This document shows, one piece after another, positions 25,593-33,371 of a stretch of 64,000 bases of DNA (position 1 is the stretch's first letter; each line of letters starts with the position of its first letter). The notes beneath the pieces were generated by a model. It was not told the DNA's origin. It searched no databases and saw only the letters and a list, made by a program, of their open reading frames with translations. This DNA comes from Hymenobacter sp. GOD-10R (GTDB lineage Bacteria; Bacteroidota; Bacteroidia; Cytophagales; Hymenobacteraceae): NCBI RefSeq assembly GCF_035609205.1, contig NZ_CP141184.1:3190501-3254500 (forward strand), written 5' to 3'. The position numbers and the translations under genes are program-made.

Positions 25593-26933
25593 CTACCCAA
25601 ACCGCAGTTGCGCGGCCAAGATGTGCTTACACGGGCCGCGCTGGCCTTGGTGGCTGGAGTACCACTGGCAAGTGCAGCGGGCCGGCTCAGCCCCACCTAG
25701 CACCACGGTATGCCACACATCGGTACCGCGTACGCGCACCTCGGTGCGACCTCCGGCGCCCACGCCCACCAACTGCACATCGTCGGCCTCGGCGAGCAGG
25801 GCACGAGCGTTTTTTAGGCGCGGGTTCAGGCTGAGGATGCGCTCGGTTTTGAAGGGCAAGCGGCGGTAGAAGTATTCGTTTTCGCGCAGGTCGAAACCAA
25901 GCAGACCTAGGGCCGAGAGGTGGGCACACAGCCGCGTTACGGTGGCCGGGCTTAAGTCGTGCGTTAGGCCGAATAGGGTAGGGTTGAAGGTTTCGTTGCT
26001 GTGAAAGAGGTTGTTGGCGCCCGCCAGCCACTCGGCAGGCAATTCCTCCGCCAGCGTTTCGAGCTGGGTGCCCTCGCCCGAAAAGCCCCGGTTTACTTCG
26101 GCCGACAAGGCCAGCAGAAACTCTTGGCCTCCACCTAGAGTCAGCAGCATGGCACTGGCTTGGCCGTCGGGGGTGGCGTATACGCGCACGGTTTCACCCA
26201 GGGGCAATAAGCCTTCGAGTAGGCGCAAGCGGTGCGCGCCGCCTACGCGCACGGCCCCGGCGGCCGCTACCGGCGCGAAGGTGGGTCGCCCGCCGCGCAG
26301 CACGAGGTACGTATCGGTGCGGGAAGTGCCGGCGGGGAGTGAATGCAGTAGTTGCGTAGCCTGCACGCGACTCATGGTCAGGCGTTCCTCCATGCGCGAG
26401 AGGTAGTCTTGAGCGGCTGTTAGGCCGCGCAACCAGCGCTCCGGCAGCGTCACTTTGCGCTCGGTAACGTGACCGGCCGCGCGCTCCAAGGTCACTTCCT
26501 GCTGTCCCACGCTCAGGCGCACCGGCTCGGTGCGGCTAATGCGGCTGAGCGCATTAATCATGGGCTCGTTGAAATCGACGTTGGTGGTACCGCTCTGCAC
26601 AAACTCGCCGTCGAGCGCCGCCGGACCTAGGTCGAGGCGGGCGTACACGCCGTTGCACGACGAAAAAGCCTCAAAGCGCAATCGTCCCGCGCCCGCCGTC
26701 ACGATGGGGTCGCGCAGGGCGGCGCTCTGCGGTACGAAGCGCGAGGCCACTACTTTGGCTAATGTGGTTAGCCCACGGGCGGTCAGCCAAGGGTCGCGCA
26801 ACTGTCCGCGAAAAAAGCAGGCGGCGCCCGCAGTGGGGGTGTTTTCGGCGTAAGCTGCCAAGAGCAGCGCGTCGCCTTCCGGGCGGCGGGTCAGGGCCGA
26901 GGACTGGGCGTAGGTGTAAGCAAAGTCAGTCAT
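25593..26933 (-). CDS. SWIM zinc-finger protein
   Basis: About 446 residues from ATG 26933. The C-terminal 30 residues carry the SWIM zinc finger C-x-C-x(n)-C-x-H (C-T-C-Q-W-Y-S-S-H, then G-P-C-K-H-I-L-A-A). The large N-terminal part (about 1-400) resembles proteins of the YehQ type that accompany DUF4132, MoxR and VWA genes; it includes D-F-N-E-P-M-I-N-A-L and W-L-x-G-x-x-x-L-F. SWIM fingers bind nucleic acid or protein, and in some eukaryotic proteins support ubiquitin transfer. It is the first gene of the minus-strand cluster and carries the probable promoter in 26934-27180. Confidence 0.85.
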   Translation of the reverse strand: MTDFAYTYAQSSALTRRPEGDALLLAAYAENTPTAGAACFFRGQLRDPWLTARGLTTLAKVVASRFVPQSAALRDPIVTAGAGRLRFEAFSSCNGVYARLDLGPAALDGEFVQSGTTNVDFNEPMINALSRISRTEPVRLSVGQQEVTLERAAGHVTERKVTLPERWLRGLTAAQDYLSRMEERLTMSRVQATQLLHSLPAGTSRTDTYLVLRGGRPTFAPVAAAGAVRVGGAHRLRLLEGLLPLGETVRVYATPDGQASAMLLTLGGGQEFLLALSAEVNRGFSGEGTQLETLAEELPAEWLAGANNLFHSNETFNPTLFGLTHDLSPATVTRLCAHLSALGLLGFDLRENEYFYRRLPFKTERILSLNPRLKNARALLAEADDVQLVGVGAGGRTEVRVRGTDVWHTVVLGGAEPARCTCQWYSSHQGQRGPCKHILAAQLRFG

Positions 26934-27180
26934 AGGGGCACGCGGAGAAGAGTGAATACTGGTTGTCACCAGCTACCAGGTACGTTATTTACACACTGCA
27001 AGTATGCAACTAAGTTAATGTATTTACTAACTTTTTTAGCTAAAAGTTTTACTAATTTATTTGGCTTGTGATTTTAGCAACAAGCGCCGCGCTACGTCAA
27101 CGTAGATTTCGGATTAGTACAAAATCACAGCCTTGGGCTGCGACAGGTTTAAAACAGGCTGCGCTACTTAGCAAGAACGG

Positions 27181-27789
27181 TTAGGCAGTCTTCGCTTGGC
27201 GCAACTGCCTCACACCCGCGGCGCCGCGGTAGATAGCGATGCCCAGGAAAATGCGCACCACTATGCCGGCCGTGCCTTGTCCGCTGCCGAGCAGTAGCAC
27301 ACCGTCGATTACTAATAAGGTGAGGGCGGCATAAAAAGCCCACCCAGCTAAGCGGTACTTGCCCAGCCAACCTAGGCCCGCATATAGCAGTGCCTCCACC
27401 AGCGTACCCCAGCCAAACCCAAGCTGCTCCAGCAACTCCACTCGCCCCAGCATGGCCCCCAACGACAGCGCCCCATTTAAGCCCGCAACGAGCATAATGG
27501 CCGCAAAGGCAGTCGTAACCTGCGTCTGCGGGTCGTTGACGGTGCCACTCAGGGGGCGGTCATCTACCTGGAAGTCGAGGCCTTGCGCGCCAAATTTCTG
27601 TTGTAGCCGCACCAGCAGCCGGCGGCCATCGGGCAAATGAAATTCATGACCGGCTTTCAACTCGGCGGGGCTAAGGCGACCTAGCTCTTGACCCTGATAA
27701 TTAAGTTGGAAATCACGAAAAAATAGACGCCAACTCGCCGTTAGAGCTTCCGTGCGGGCAGAGTCGAGGTAATACGTTTTGGTAGGCAT
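27181..27789 (-). CDS. Four-helix membrane protein of unknown function
   Basis: A 202-residue protein starting at ATG 27789 (M-P-T-K-T-Y-Y-L-D); the longer frame to 27909 adds a poorly supported leader. Residues 1-90 look soluble with a short beta domain (R-D-F-Q-L-N-Y-Q-G-Q-E-L-G-R-L-S-P). Residues 95-190 contain about four hydrophobic helices. No family was recognised. It is divergent from the zinc-ribbon protein gene at 27887 and separate from the SWIM operon by 247 bases of AT-rich DNA. Confidence 0.65.
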   Translation of the reverse strand: MPTKTYYLDSARTEALTASWRLFFRDFQLNYQGQELGRLSPAELKAGHEFHLPDGRRLLVRLQQKFGAQGLDFQVDDRPLSGTVNDPQTQVTTAFAAIMLVAGLNGALSLGAMLGRVELLEQLGFGWGTLVEALLYAGLGWLGKYRLAGWAFYAALTLLVIDGVLLLGSGQGTAGIVVRIFLGIAIYRGAAGVRQLRQAKTA

Positions 27790-27886
27790 CGAATGAATTA
27801 GAGTATACTTATATAGCCTAAATGTACAGATTGCGAGGAAGGCTAAAGCTGCTACCGGGTTGCTTACTTTTCGTACAGCTGAACTT

Positions 27887-29095
27887 ATGGCCAAAACCAT
27901 TCGCCCCATTCGCTGCCCGCAGTGCGGCAGCCCCGATAAGAGTACGCTTGGCTCCGACCTATTTCGTTGTAACGCCTGCCAAACGGAGTACTACCTCGAC
28001 TCCGACGATATAACGGTGCACGTGCGCCACCACTACGCCGCGCCGCCAGTAGCACCACCGGCACGGCGCCCACCCTTGTCCTGGGGCCAACGGGTGGGCA
28101 TCGGGCTGTGTGGGTTGGTGGCCGTGGGGGCCATTACCTGGTTGGTGGTACTGCTCACCCGCTCAGCCCAACCGTTTCAAGCGGCCATTCCGGTGGCCAA
28201 GCCGACCTTCTATCTCACCAACTTTGTGTACGCTGATGCGCGTCGGCAGCCCGTGTACGTGACGATCCGCACTGATGCGCCGCGCTGGGGTAGCGACTCG
28301 ACGACCTGGACGGCCGTCTTTTTCGATGCTCGTACCGGCCGCCTGCGCCGCGAGCAGGAGCTTTTGCCCCTAGGTCGGCACCCCGACGAGCACCTCTTTA
28401 GCTGGCATACTTTCCCGAATGGCCACGTGTACGTGCTCCACGACCAGGCTACATTGTACCGGATTGATCCGCGTACCGATCAGCTCACCGACGTTAGCCA
28501 ACGCTTGCTCGCCAACCAACCCGCCGCCAGCAGCGGCGTGGCGCAGTTTGCCTTCGACACTGACCACGAAGCGTTGCGTGTGCTCACCAATGAGGGCCAA
28601 ACCCTCTATTATCGACCCACCACCGGCCAGCTTTTTACCAACGGTGAAGCTTTGTACCGCGCGGCCGACCGGCAACAGCCGCCACAATTTTTCTACTTCG
28701 AACAAGCTTCAGGCGACTTTCAAGCGGCCTCGCGCAGCCGCCTGATCCGGAGTCGGGCTGCCGGGGAGCTAGGTCGCTTCGATACGGTTGCTGTGGCGCC
28801 TGGCCGCCGCTACTTCGATGCCCGCGTGCTCTATCAAGATGCCACGACGCTGCTTGTTCTTACCGCCACAACACCCCGGCGCGAGGGCCCACACCTGCTG
28901 CAACGCCTCAGCGTGCCCGATGACCGTATTCTGTGGAGCCACCCTGCCAAGTCCTACGATTTTCAGGAAGTGGTGCGTATTGCCGATGGCTTTGCCCTGC
29001 ACTACCGCGGCGGCCCCGACTACGCGCACGGTGCCCTGCTGCTAGCCAACGACGGGCACGAAATCCGCGACTTTCAACGTAAGCGCATGGAGTAA
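27887..29095 (+). CDS. Membrane-anchored protein: zinc ribbon, one helix, beta-propeller-like ectodomain
   Basis: A 402-residue protein with ATG 27887. Residues 8-40 form a zinc ribbon (R-C-P-Q-C-G-S, then F-R-C-N-A-C-Q). After a Pro/Ala-rich linker a single transmembrane helix lies at about 70-95. The remaining 300 residues are exported and repetitive in a propeller-like way (repeated Y-R-I-D-x-R-T, Y-Y-R-P-T-T-G-Q-L). The order zinc ribbon, helix, ectodomain suggests the N-terminus senses or binds something in the cytoplasm. Its specific role is unknown. Confidence 0.7.
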   Translation: MAKTIRPIRCPQCGSPDKSTLGSDLFRCNACQTEYYLDSDDITVHVRHHYAAPPVAPPARRPPLSWGQRVGIGLCGLVAVGAITWLVVLLTRSAQPFQAAIPVAKPTFYLTNFVYADARRQPVYVTIRTDAPRWGSDSTTWTAVFFDARTGRLRREQELLPLGRHPDEHLFSWHTFPNGHVYVLHDQATLYRIDPRTDQLTDVSQRLLANQPAASSGVAQFAFDTDHEALRVLTNEGQTLYYRPTTGQLFTNGEALYRAADRQQPPQFFYFEQASGDFQAASRSRLIRSRAAGELGRFDTVAVAPGRRYFDARVLYQDATTLLVLTATTPRREGPHLLQRLSVPDDRILWSHPAKSYDFQEVVRIADGFALHYRGGPDYAHGALLLANDGHEIRDFQRKRME

Positions 29096-29120
29096 TCGAA
29101 AAGCTAGGTGCCACGCCGGG

Positions 29121-29405
29121 CTAGTGGGTTTGCTTGACGTACGTTTCCGTTTCGGGGGCACGGTCGTTCCAACCCGCCCAGAACGACTTGAGCACCAGCC
29201 GGCGGCCATCGTACGACACCACCTGGTACACGTCGACTTTCGGTGGACAATTGGGCAGGTCGCGCTCGGTGCTGCGCGTGAAGAAGGTGTGCTGGTCGAG
29301 CCAGGTGATTTTCAGGGTTTGCGGGGCTTGGCAGGCTATTTCGTTGCGCCACAGCACTGTGCCCTTACCCTGAAACTCGAACCCGGCGCAACCGGAGCCA
29401 GCCAA
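29121..29405 (-). pseudogene. Lipoprotein fragment with decayed N-terminus
   Basis: About 94 residues with a TTG as the only usable start. The frame reads V-L-A-G-S-G-C-A-G at its beginning, a lipobox-like stretch, but upstream codons give no ATG or signal helix before a stop. The body (T-V-L-W-R-N-E-I-A-C-Q-A-P-Q-T-L and D-G-R-R-L-V-L-K-S) looks like a real small periplasmic domain. It is probably a lipoprotein gene whose 5' end was lost, or one using an unusual start. It is convergent with the zinc-ribbon gene. Confidence 0.45.
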
Positions 29406-29473
29406 TACGAAGGAAGCGGCCCGGCGGTCGACTGTACGTAGCCTTTTCCGCTGGTCCCGTAGCCACTAGCGGG

Positions 29474-29827
29474 CTACGGCCAGCGTCCCCAAGTGACGGC
29501 GAGCGCGCCGACCAGCATCAGCAGCAGAAAAGGAACCGTCCCAAAGTCGCGGCGTTGGGTGTGGACGGCCACTGCCGCGGCCAGCACCACACTCATCCCG
29601 GCGGCAGCCAAAGGCGTGAGCACCGGCCATAGGCCGGTGAGCGCTGGTCCGATGATCCCGACTGCTCCAAGTAGCTCCACCACCCCCAGTCCCCGTAGAA
29701 AGGCGAGTGAAAAATACGCCGGTGCCAACTGACGCACCTTCGCGGCTGATAGCACTAGCTTCAGCGCGCCAGTCAGCAAAAACAGTCCGGCTAGCAGCCA
29801 CTGCCAAACCCATAGAGCCGTATTCAT
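29474..29827 (-). CDS. DoxX-like membrane protein
   Basis: A 117-residue protein with ATG 29827. Four hydrophobic helices and the pattern W-L-L-A-G-L-F-L-L-T-G-A-L-K-L, R-G-L-G-V-V-E-L-L-G-A-V-G-I-I-G-P and L-T-P-L-A-A-A-G-M-S match DoxX-like (DoxX_2/DUF417-type) proteins, small inner-membrane proteins linked to redox or sulfur metabolism. Its ATG overlaps the TGA of the upstream open frame (ATGA at 29824-29827), hinting at coupling with a second, poorly defined gene. Confidence 0.8.
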   Translation of the reverse strand: MNTALWVWQWLLAGLFLLTGALKLVLSAAKVRQLAPAYFSLAFLRGLGVVELLGAVGIIGPALTGLWPVLTPLAAAGMSVVLAAAVAVHTQRRDFGTVPFLLLMLVGALAVTWGRWP

Positions 29828-30345
29828 GCTCCTGCTGTTGAAGGCTGACGGAACCTGCAGCCAGGGTACTGCCCCGTCCGCTTTCGACCAATCAGGCCGC
29901 CGAGTAAGATACCCGCCACGTTCGCCGGTGAGAAAACCAGCGCATCGGGCAAGCCGCCAATGTCGCACGCGCGGTCATCCAAGGGGTATGCCAGCCGGAC
30001 TGGCTGCCTATTTTTCCTCGGCGCCAACCGCTTGGGCCGGTTCAGCAGTCCGGCCGCCAGGGGGTAGGTTGACGGGTTGGTCTCACACTGGTCGTAGCGC
30101 GTTACCTGGTAGCCCTGCTTTGCCAGTGCTCGGTGGGCACCGGTGCCGTCAAAGAGCAGGGTGCTTTCTTGCAGCGGGCTGGCTAGGTGCTTATCAGCCA
30201 GCGTCCTCCCAGGGCTGGCCACAGTACCGGACGGGGCTCGTGCGGGCAGGCCCACGACTAGCACCCGCGACCGGAATTGGGTTCGTAAGTGAGGAAGGGG
30301 GAGGCCCCACCGGGGCCTGTTGCGAAACAGGGAGAAACATTGCAT
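29824..30345 (-). CDS. Uncertain ORF coupled to the DoxX-like gene
   Basis: An open frame of 173 codons with ATG 30345, ending in an ATGA overlap with the DoxX-like gene. Its central part has protein-like character (L-L-F-D-G-T-G-A-H-R-A-L-A-K-Q-G-Y-Q-V-T-R-Y) and ends A-N-V-A-G-I-L-L-G-G-L-I-G-R-K, a glycine-zipper-like helix. The first 45 residues are Arg-rich and unconvincing, so the true start may be internal or the gene may be damaged. No family recognised. The opposite strand is also open here, which lowers confidence. Confidence 0.35.
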   Translation of the reverse strand: MQCFSLFRNRPRWGLPLPHLRTQFRSRVLVVGLPARAPSGTVASPGRTLADKHLASPLQESTLLFDGTGAHRALAKQGYQVTRYDQCETNPSTYPLAAGLLNRPKRLAPRKNRQPVRLAYPLDDRACDIGGLPDALVFSPANVAGILLGGLIGRKRTGQYPGCRFRQPSTAGA

Positions 30346-30461
30346 TGGAGGGCGATTAACGTTGGTTTTACGAACCAGTACCTACTTGCCTTTGAGGTAG
30401 GCGCTTGGCGGCAGCGCTCTGCCAGGCAAGTGACCAAGACGTCATTCGGTGAAGCGGTGCG

Positions 30462-31088
30462 TTATTGGGGCGGCCTGTCGGTATCCAACTCTTTCTGCAA
30501 GGCCGCCAGGCGCTGTAGCGGTGCGGCAAACTGATGCTGGTTCTCCCAGCGCAGGGCTAGGTAGAAAATGGCAACGATTAGCCCGACGAGCCAGAGTGCG
30601 GGACCCAGTGAGTGGGTAATAGCCGGCACCCAGCCGACCCGGATAAATACGGCCACTACCACCAGCGCCGTTACGGGCGTCGCCACCACATCAAAGCGCT
30701 TTTTGAAGCGAAAAAACTGCCCTAGCTGTTCGGACTGCTGGGCTATCTGCGCGGCGAGAGTACCTGGGGCTGCTGGCGGGCCGAGAAGCGGCCGTTGAGC
30801 GAAGTCCCGAAATTTGCGCCAGAAAACCGTTGTGAACGGCAGGTATAACGCGATACCCACGCCACATACCAGCAGCGTTCGAGCATCGAACCGATACCGC
30901 CAGCCCACATATGCCAGGCCAGTATACACCATGGCCTGCCAGATGGCACCGCCGACTACGTAGCGCCCCACGCGGCGCTGCTCGCGTCGGTGGCGCGTCG
31001 TGACCAGTGTGCGTAGGTCGGCGGCGGGTAGGGGAGCCGGCGGAGGGCAGCCCCAGGCGGCTTTTAGGGTTTCCAGTTCGTTGCTCAT
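30462..31088 (-). CDS. Membrane protein partner of the ECF sigma factor
   Basis: A 208-residue protein with ATG 31088. A short soluble N-terminus (M-S-N-E-L-E-T-L-K-A-A-W) precedes four hydrophobic helices at about 45-65, 72-90, 135-155 and 160-180, with a basic loop (F-W-R-K-F-R-D-F) between pairs. It starts 5 bases after the ECF sigma stop. The position and topology fit the membrane proteins that often follow ECF sigma genes in Bacteroidota; it may act as the anti-sigma factor, though no ASD motif is obvious. Confidence 0.7.
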   Translation of the reverse strand: MSNELETLKAAWGCPPPAPLPAADLRTLVTTRHRREQRRVGRYVVGGAIWQAMVYTGLAYVGWRYRFDARTLLVCGVGIALYLPFTTVFWRKFRDFAQRPLLGPPAAPGTLAAQIAQQSEQLGQFFRFKKRFDVVATPVTALVVVAVFIRVGWVPAITHSLGPALWLVGLIVAIFYLALRWENQHQFAAPLQRLAALQKELDTDRPPQ

Positions 31089-31093
31089 GCTGA

Positions 31094-31597
31094 TCAGCGG
31101 GCCTCGGCGCCCACGCGGGTCTGTTCAAGTTTTTTACGGATGCGGACTAATCGTACACTCACGTGGCTCACGCTCAGACCCGTGACCGCGGCAATCTGCG
31201 CGTAGGGCTGCTCCTCTAGGTAGAGCAATACCACAGCCTTGTCCACGGCCGAGAGCTGCTCAATGGTGGAGTAGAGCACGCGCAGCTGTTCGGCTTCAGG
31301 GCCCTCTGGCGGCGTGGCCAGCGTGCGCACCCAGTCCTCAAGCGGCTCGGCCACCGGCCGCCGCCGGCGCTGGCGCTCGTAGGTTAGGGCCGTGTTCAGG
31401 GCCACGCGGTAGAGCCAGGTCGAAAACTGGGCGGTGCCCCGGAAGTGGGGGTACGCCTTCCAGAGCTGGTAGAGTATTTCCTGCTGTAGATCCTGCCTCT
31501 CCTCGGCCTGCCGACCATAGAGGCGGCACACGCGCTGCACCAACCCCAGATGCGGGTTGAGCTGGGTCAGAAAGGCTGTTTCGAGTTCCTGGTGCAT
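31094..31597 (-). CDS. ECF RNA polymerase sigma factor
   Basis: A 167-residue sigma-70 family protein. Region 2 is present (E-E-R-Q-D-L-Q-Q-E-I-L-Y-Q-L-W-K-A-Y, then F-S-T-W-L-Y-R-V-A-L-N-T-A-L) and region 4 follows (L-S-A-V-D-K-A-V-V-L-L-Y-L-E-E-Q-P-Y-A-Q-I-A-A-V-T-G-L-S-V). The linker is Pro/Glu-rich. It directs RNA polymerase to a set of promoters controlled by the membrane partner encoded just downstream. ATG 31597 is clear. Confidence 0.93.
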   Translation of the reverse strand: MHQELETAFLTQLNPHLGLVQRVCRLYGRQAEERQDLQQEILYQLWKAYPHFRGTAQFSTWLYRVALNTALTYERQRRRRPVAEPLEDWVRTLATPPEGPEAEQLRVLYSTIEQLSAVDKAVVLLYLEEQPYAQIAAVTGLSVSHVSVRLVRIRKKLEQTRVGAEAR

Positions 31598-31804
31598 GGG
31601 GCGGCGTACCGAGCGGGGTGGGCGTCTACTTACTTAGTCGTCGAAGTCCGCGAAAAACTACACGATGCGCCCGATTTATTACCGCGCGGCAACGGACTCC
31701 CCCAGCTAGGCTAGCTAGAGTTTTCTAGAGGTTCACCAGGAGGCAGCTTTTCTTAGGATGATCCGGGGTATATATTAGTATCCCTAGATTTCGTGAACAA
31801 CTAG
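31598..31804. other. Promoter-containing spacer upstream of the sigma factor
   Basis: Roughly 200 bases with mixed composition and no open frame. It should carry the autoregulated promoter of the ECF sigma gene. No consensus could be fixed by eye. Confidence 0.35.
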
Positions 31805-32160
31805 GCTAGACTCGGGGAGCTAAAAAAGGATGTTCTCGTGAACAAAAGGCTGCTGATGGCTAGGCGGTTCAGCGCAACCGCCCTCTCGCAGGATGTGAGC
31901 CATTTCACGGGCCAGGTACAGCACACAGCTGAAGTGGTGTTGCCACAAGGTGGCACCAAGGGTGGCGGTGCGGTCCAAGCAGGAGCCTCACGCTGAGCCA
32001 TCTCTGCAGCGCCGGGTGTAGCTTGGCATCGAAGAGCATGTGCCCCGCGGCCAGGCAGTAGGTATCGGCCCGAATGCTGCACACCAACACGCGCTCGATA
32101 CCGAGCGCCTTAGAAATGCTCGGTAACCTGCACCAGAGGCAGGTAGCTCTGTTTGACAAA
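31805..32160 (-). pseudogene. Degraded gene read in more than one frame
   Basis: On the minus strand, one frame reads R-V-F-V-K-Q-S-Y-L-P-L-V-Q-V-T-E-H-F and stops. A second contains M-L-F-D-A-K-L-H-P-A-L-Q-R-W. A third gives D-R-T-A-T-L-G-A-T-L-W-Q-H-H-F-S-C and then Y-L-A-R-E-M-A-H-I-L-R-E-G-G-C-A-E before a stop at about 31830. The pieces look like successive parts of one protein with at least two frameshifts. No family was recognised. It is probably a decayed gene. Confidence 0.45.
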
Positions 32161-32570
32161 CACGCGGTTCGCTGGGGTCAGCGGCTCGTCCTGAACGGCG
32201 TGACGGCTTCGTCGCGCCGTAAGGATGGAGTAATTAGCTGGTCCACCCAGTTTCATACCGTTGAGCCGGCGATGTCCGCAAAATTCCGCGTCTTCCGAGA
32301 TTGATGCCCAACGCGTGGGCGGCCGCTTGGGTTGAGCGGCTTTCTTGGGCTAGGCACAGGACCTTGGCTAGGAAAGCGGTATCGTGTTATCCATTCATTG
32401 GGCGACGTAACACTCTTTTTGATAGTCATCACAGAAGGAAGCTACATTCTTCTGCTATGCGGCTAGCTCAGACCACCGTTGAGGAGCCGGATCAAAGAAT
32501 AAAATTTGAATTTTAAAAAAATCCGCCACTACATTTACAACACCAATTCTTTCACCTACAAAGGATTGTT
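32161..32570. other. Spacer before the riboswitch, no gene seen
   Basis: About 400 bases of mixed composition. Short plus-strand frames (32074-32304, 32301-32516) have no coding character. The last 70 bases before the riboswitch are AT-rich and presumably hold its promoter. I see no other feature. Confidence 0.45.
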
Positions 32571-32659
32571 TTTATACAGAGGCGCGGAGAGACAGGCTCG
32601 ACGAAACGCCGGCAACCCCCGGAAACTCCGGAACGGTGCCAAGTCCTGACCATATAAAG
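32571..32659 (+). ncRNA. S-box (SAM-I) riboswitch aptamer
   Basis: The segment keeps the S-box core in order: a closing stem (TTTATACAG at 32571-32579 with CTG and TATAAA at 32646-32658), then G-G-C-G ... G-A-G-A-G-A-C-A-G-G-C-T-C, the kink-turn G-A-C-G-A-A, C-G-C-C-G-G-C-A-A-C-C, a small C-C-G-G/C-C-G-G hairpin with a 5-base loop, and G-G-T-G-C-C-A-A-G-T-C-C-T-G. All conserved strands of the SAM-binding four-way junction are recognisable. Normally it controls methionine or SAM genes. The next intact plus-strand gene is a SusC 700 bases away, so it appears orphaned. Confidence 0.85.
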
Positions 32660-32670
32660 ACAACAACACC

Positions 32671-32787
32671 GTGAATTCGTTCAGCAACCTCCCCGCTAGT
32701 ATCTCCAACCGCCTCGCTGTACAGCATGGGTGTTGTGGCATGATGCGTGGTTCCGTCTGTATGCCGACGGTGAGCCAAGGCTGCTAG
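32671..32787 (+). CDS. Possible 38-residue Cys/Met-containing leader peptide
   Basis: A GTG-initiated frame begins 12 bases after the riboswitch and encodes 38 residues, with a central H-G-C-C-G-M-M-R-G-S-V-C-M-P. Three Cys and three Met sit together in a peptide downstream of a SAM sensor, so it could be a translated leader linked to sulfur supply. It may equally be a chance frame. Confidence 0.25.
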   Translation: MNSFSNLPASISNRLAVQHGCCGMMRGSVCMPTVSQGC

Positions 32788-33371
32788 GGCGGACACCAGC
32801 TTCTTGCTTCCTTTTTTGTAGCTGCTCACTGCGCTGCTAGGCCTGCTGTGGCTTGCTATAGGTTCTAGGCAATTGCTCTGCGGGGTTGCATCACTTTTCC
32901 TGCAGTGGGTTGGTGGGCTGTCTTAGTTACCGCTTGGCGCTGTCCCTGCTAACTGAATGAGCTGGTTGCCATAACGAAAATAGCCGAAATCTGCCCTTGA
33001 TGGTAGTATCCGGCGTCTTTGAGTGCAATATGCCGGCGCTATCAGGAAGACGGATGAGTGGTGCACGGGCGCAGAGGTTGCAATCAACTGCTACTAGACA
33101 AAGTGTCCAGCGGGCAGGTAGCGGTTGACTTCGGAGCGCCGGATATCGAGCAGATCGTTGAAAAGCCAAGCCGCCAACGCTCATTACGGCTCGCACAAAG
33201 TTTTTTGCTTCTACCCGTGCGCCACCCCTAGTTCACTTATTGAGAAGGACGAGCACCGACTTTCCACGCTTAGGTAGTTCTCTCTACTCCATTCGAAAGC
33301 CACTTTCAAACGGATTCCCACGCTGTGCGGCCTAGCCAGACTACTTCTCCCATTATCACATTCCTTACTCT
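32788..33371. other. Spacer upstream of susC, possible gene remnants
   Basis: Nearly 600 bases. A minus-strand piece near 33110-33160 reads N-D-L-L-D-I-R-R-S-E-V-N-R-Y-L-P-A-G-H before a stop, possibly a gene fragment. No intact frame. The last 150 bases must contain the SusC promoter, but no TAnnTTTG box was found. Confidence 0.4.

Noticed and set aside
29826..30359. 177-codon plus frame opposite the uncertain ORF at 29824
   Set aside because: Gly/Pro/Arg-rich with no motif; the minus frame has the better start-stop coupling.
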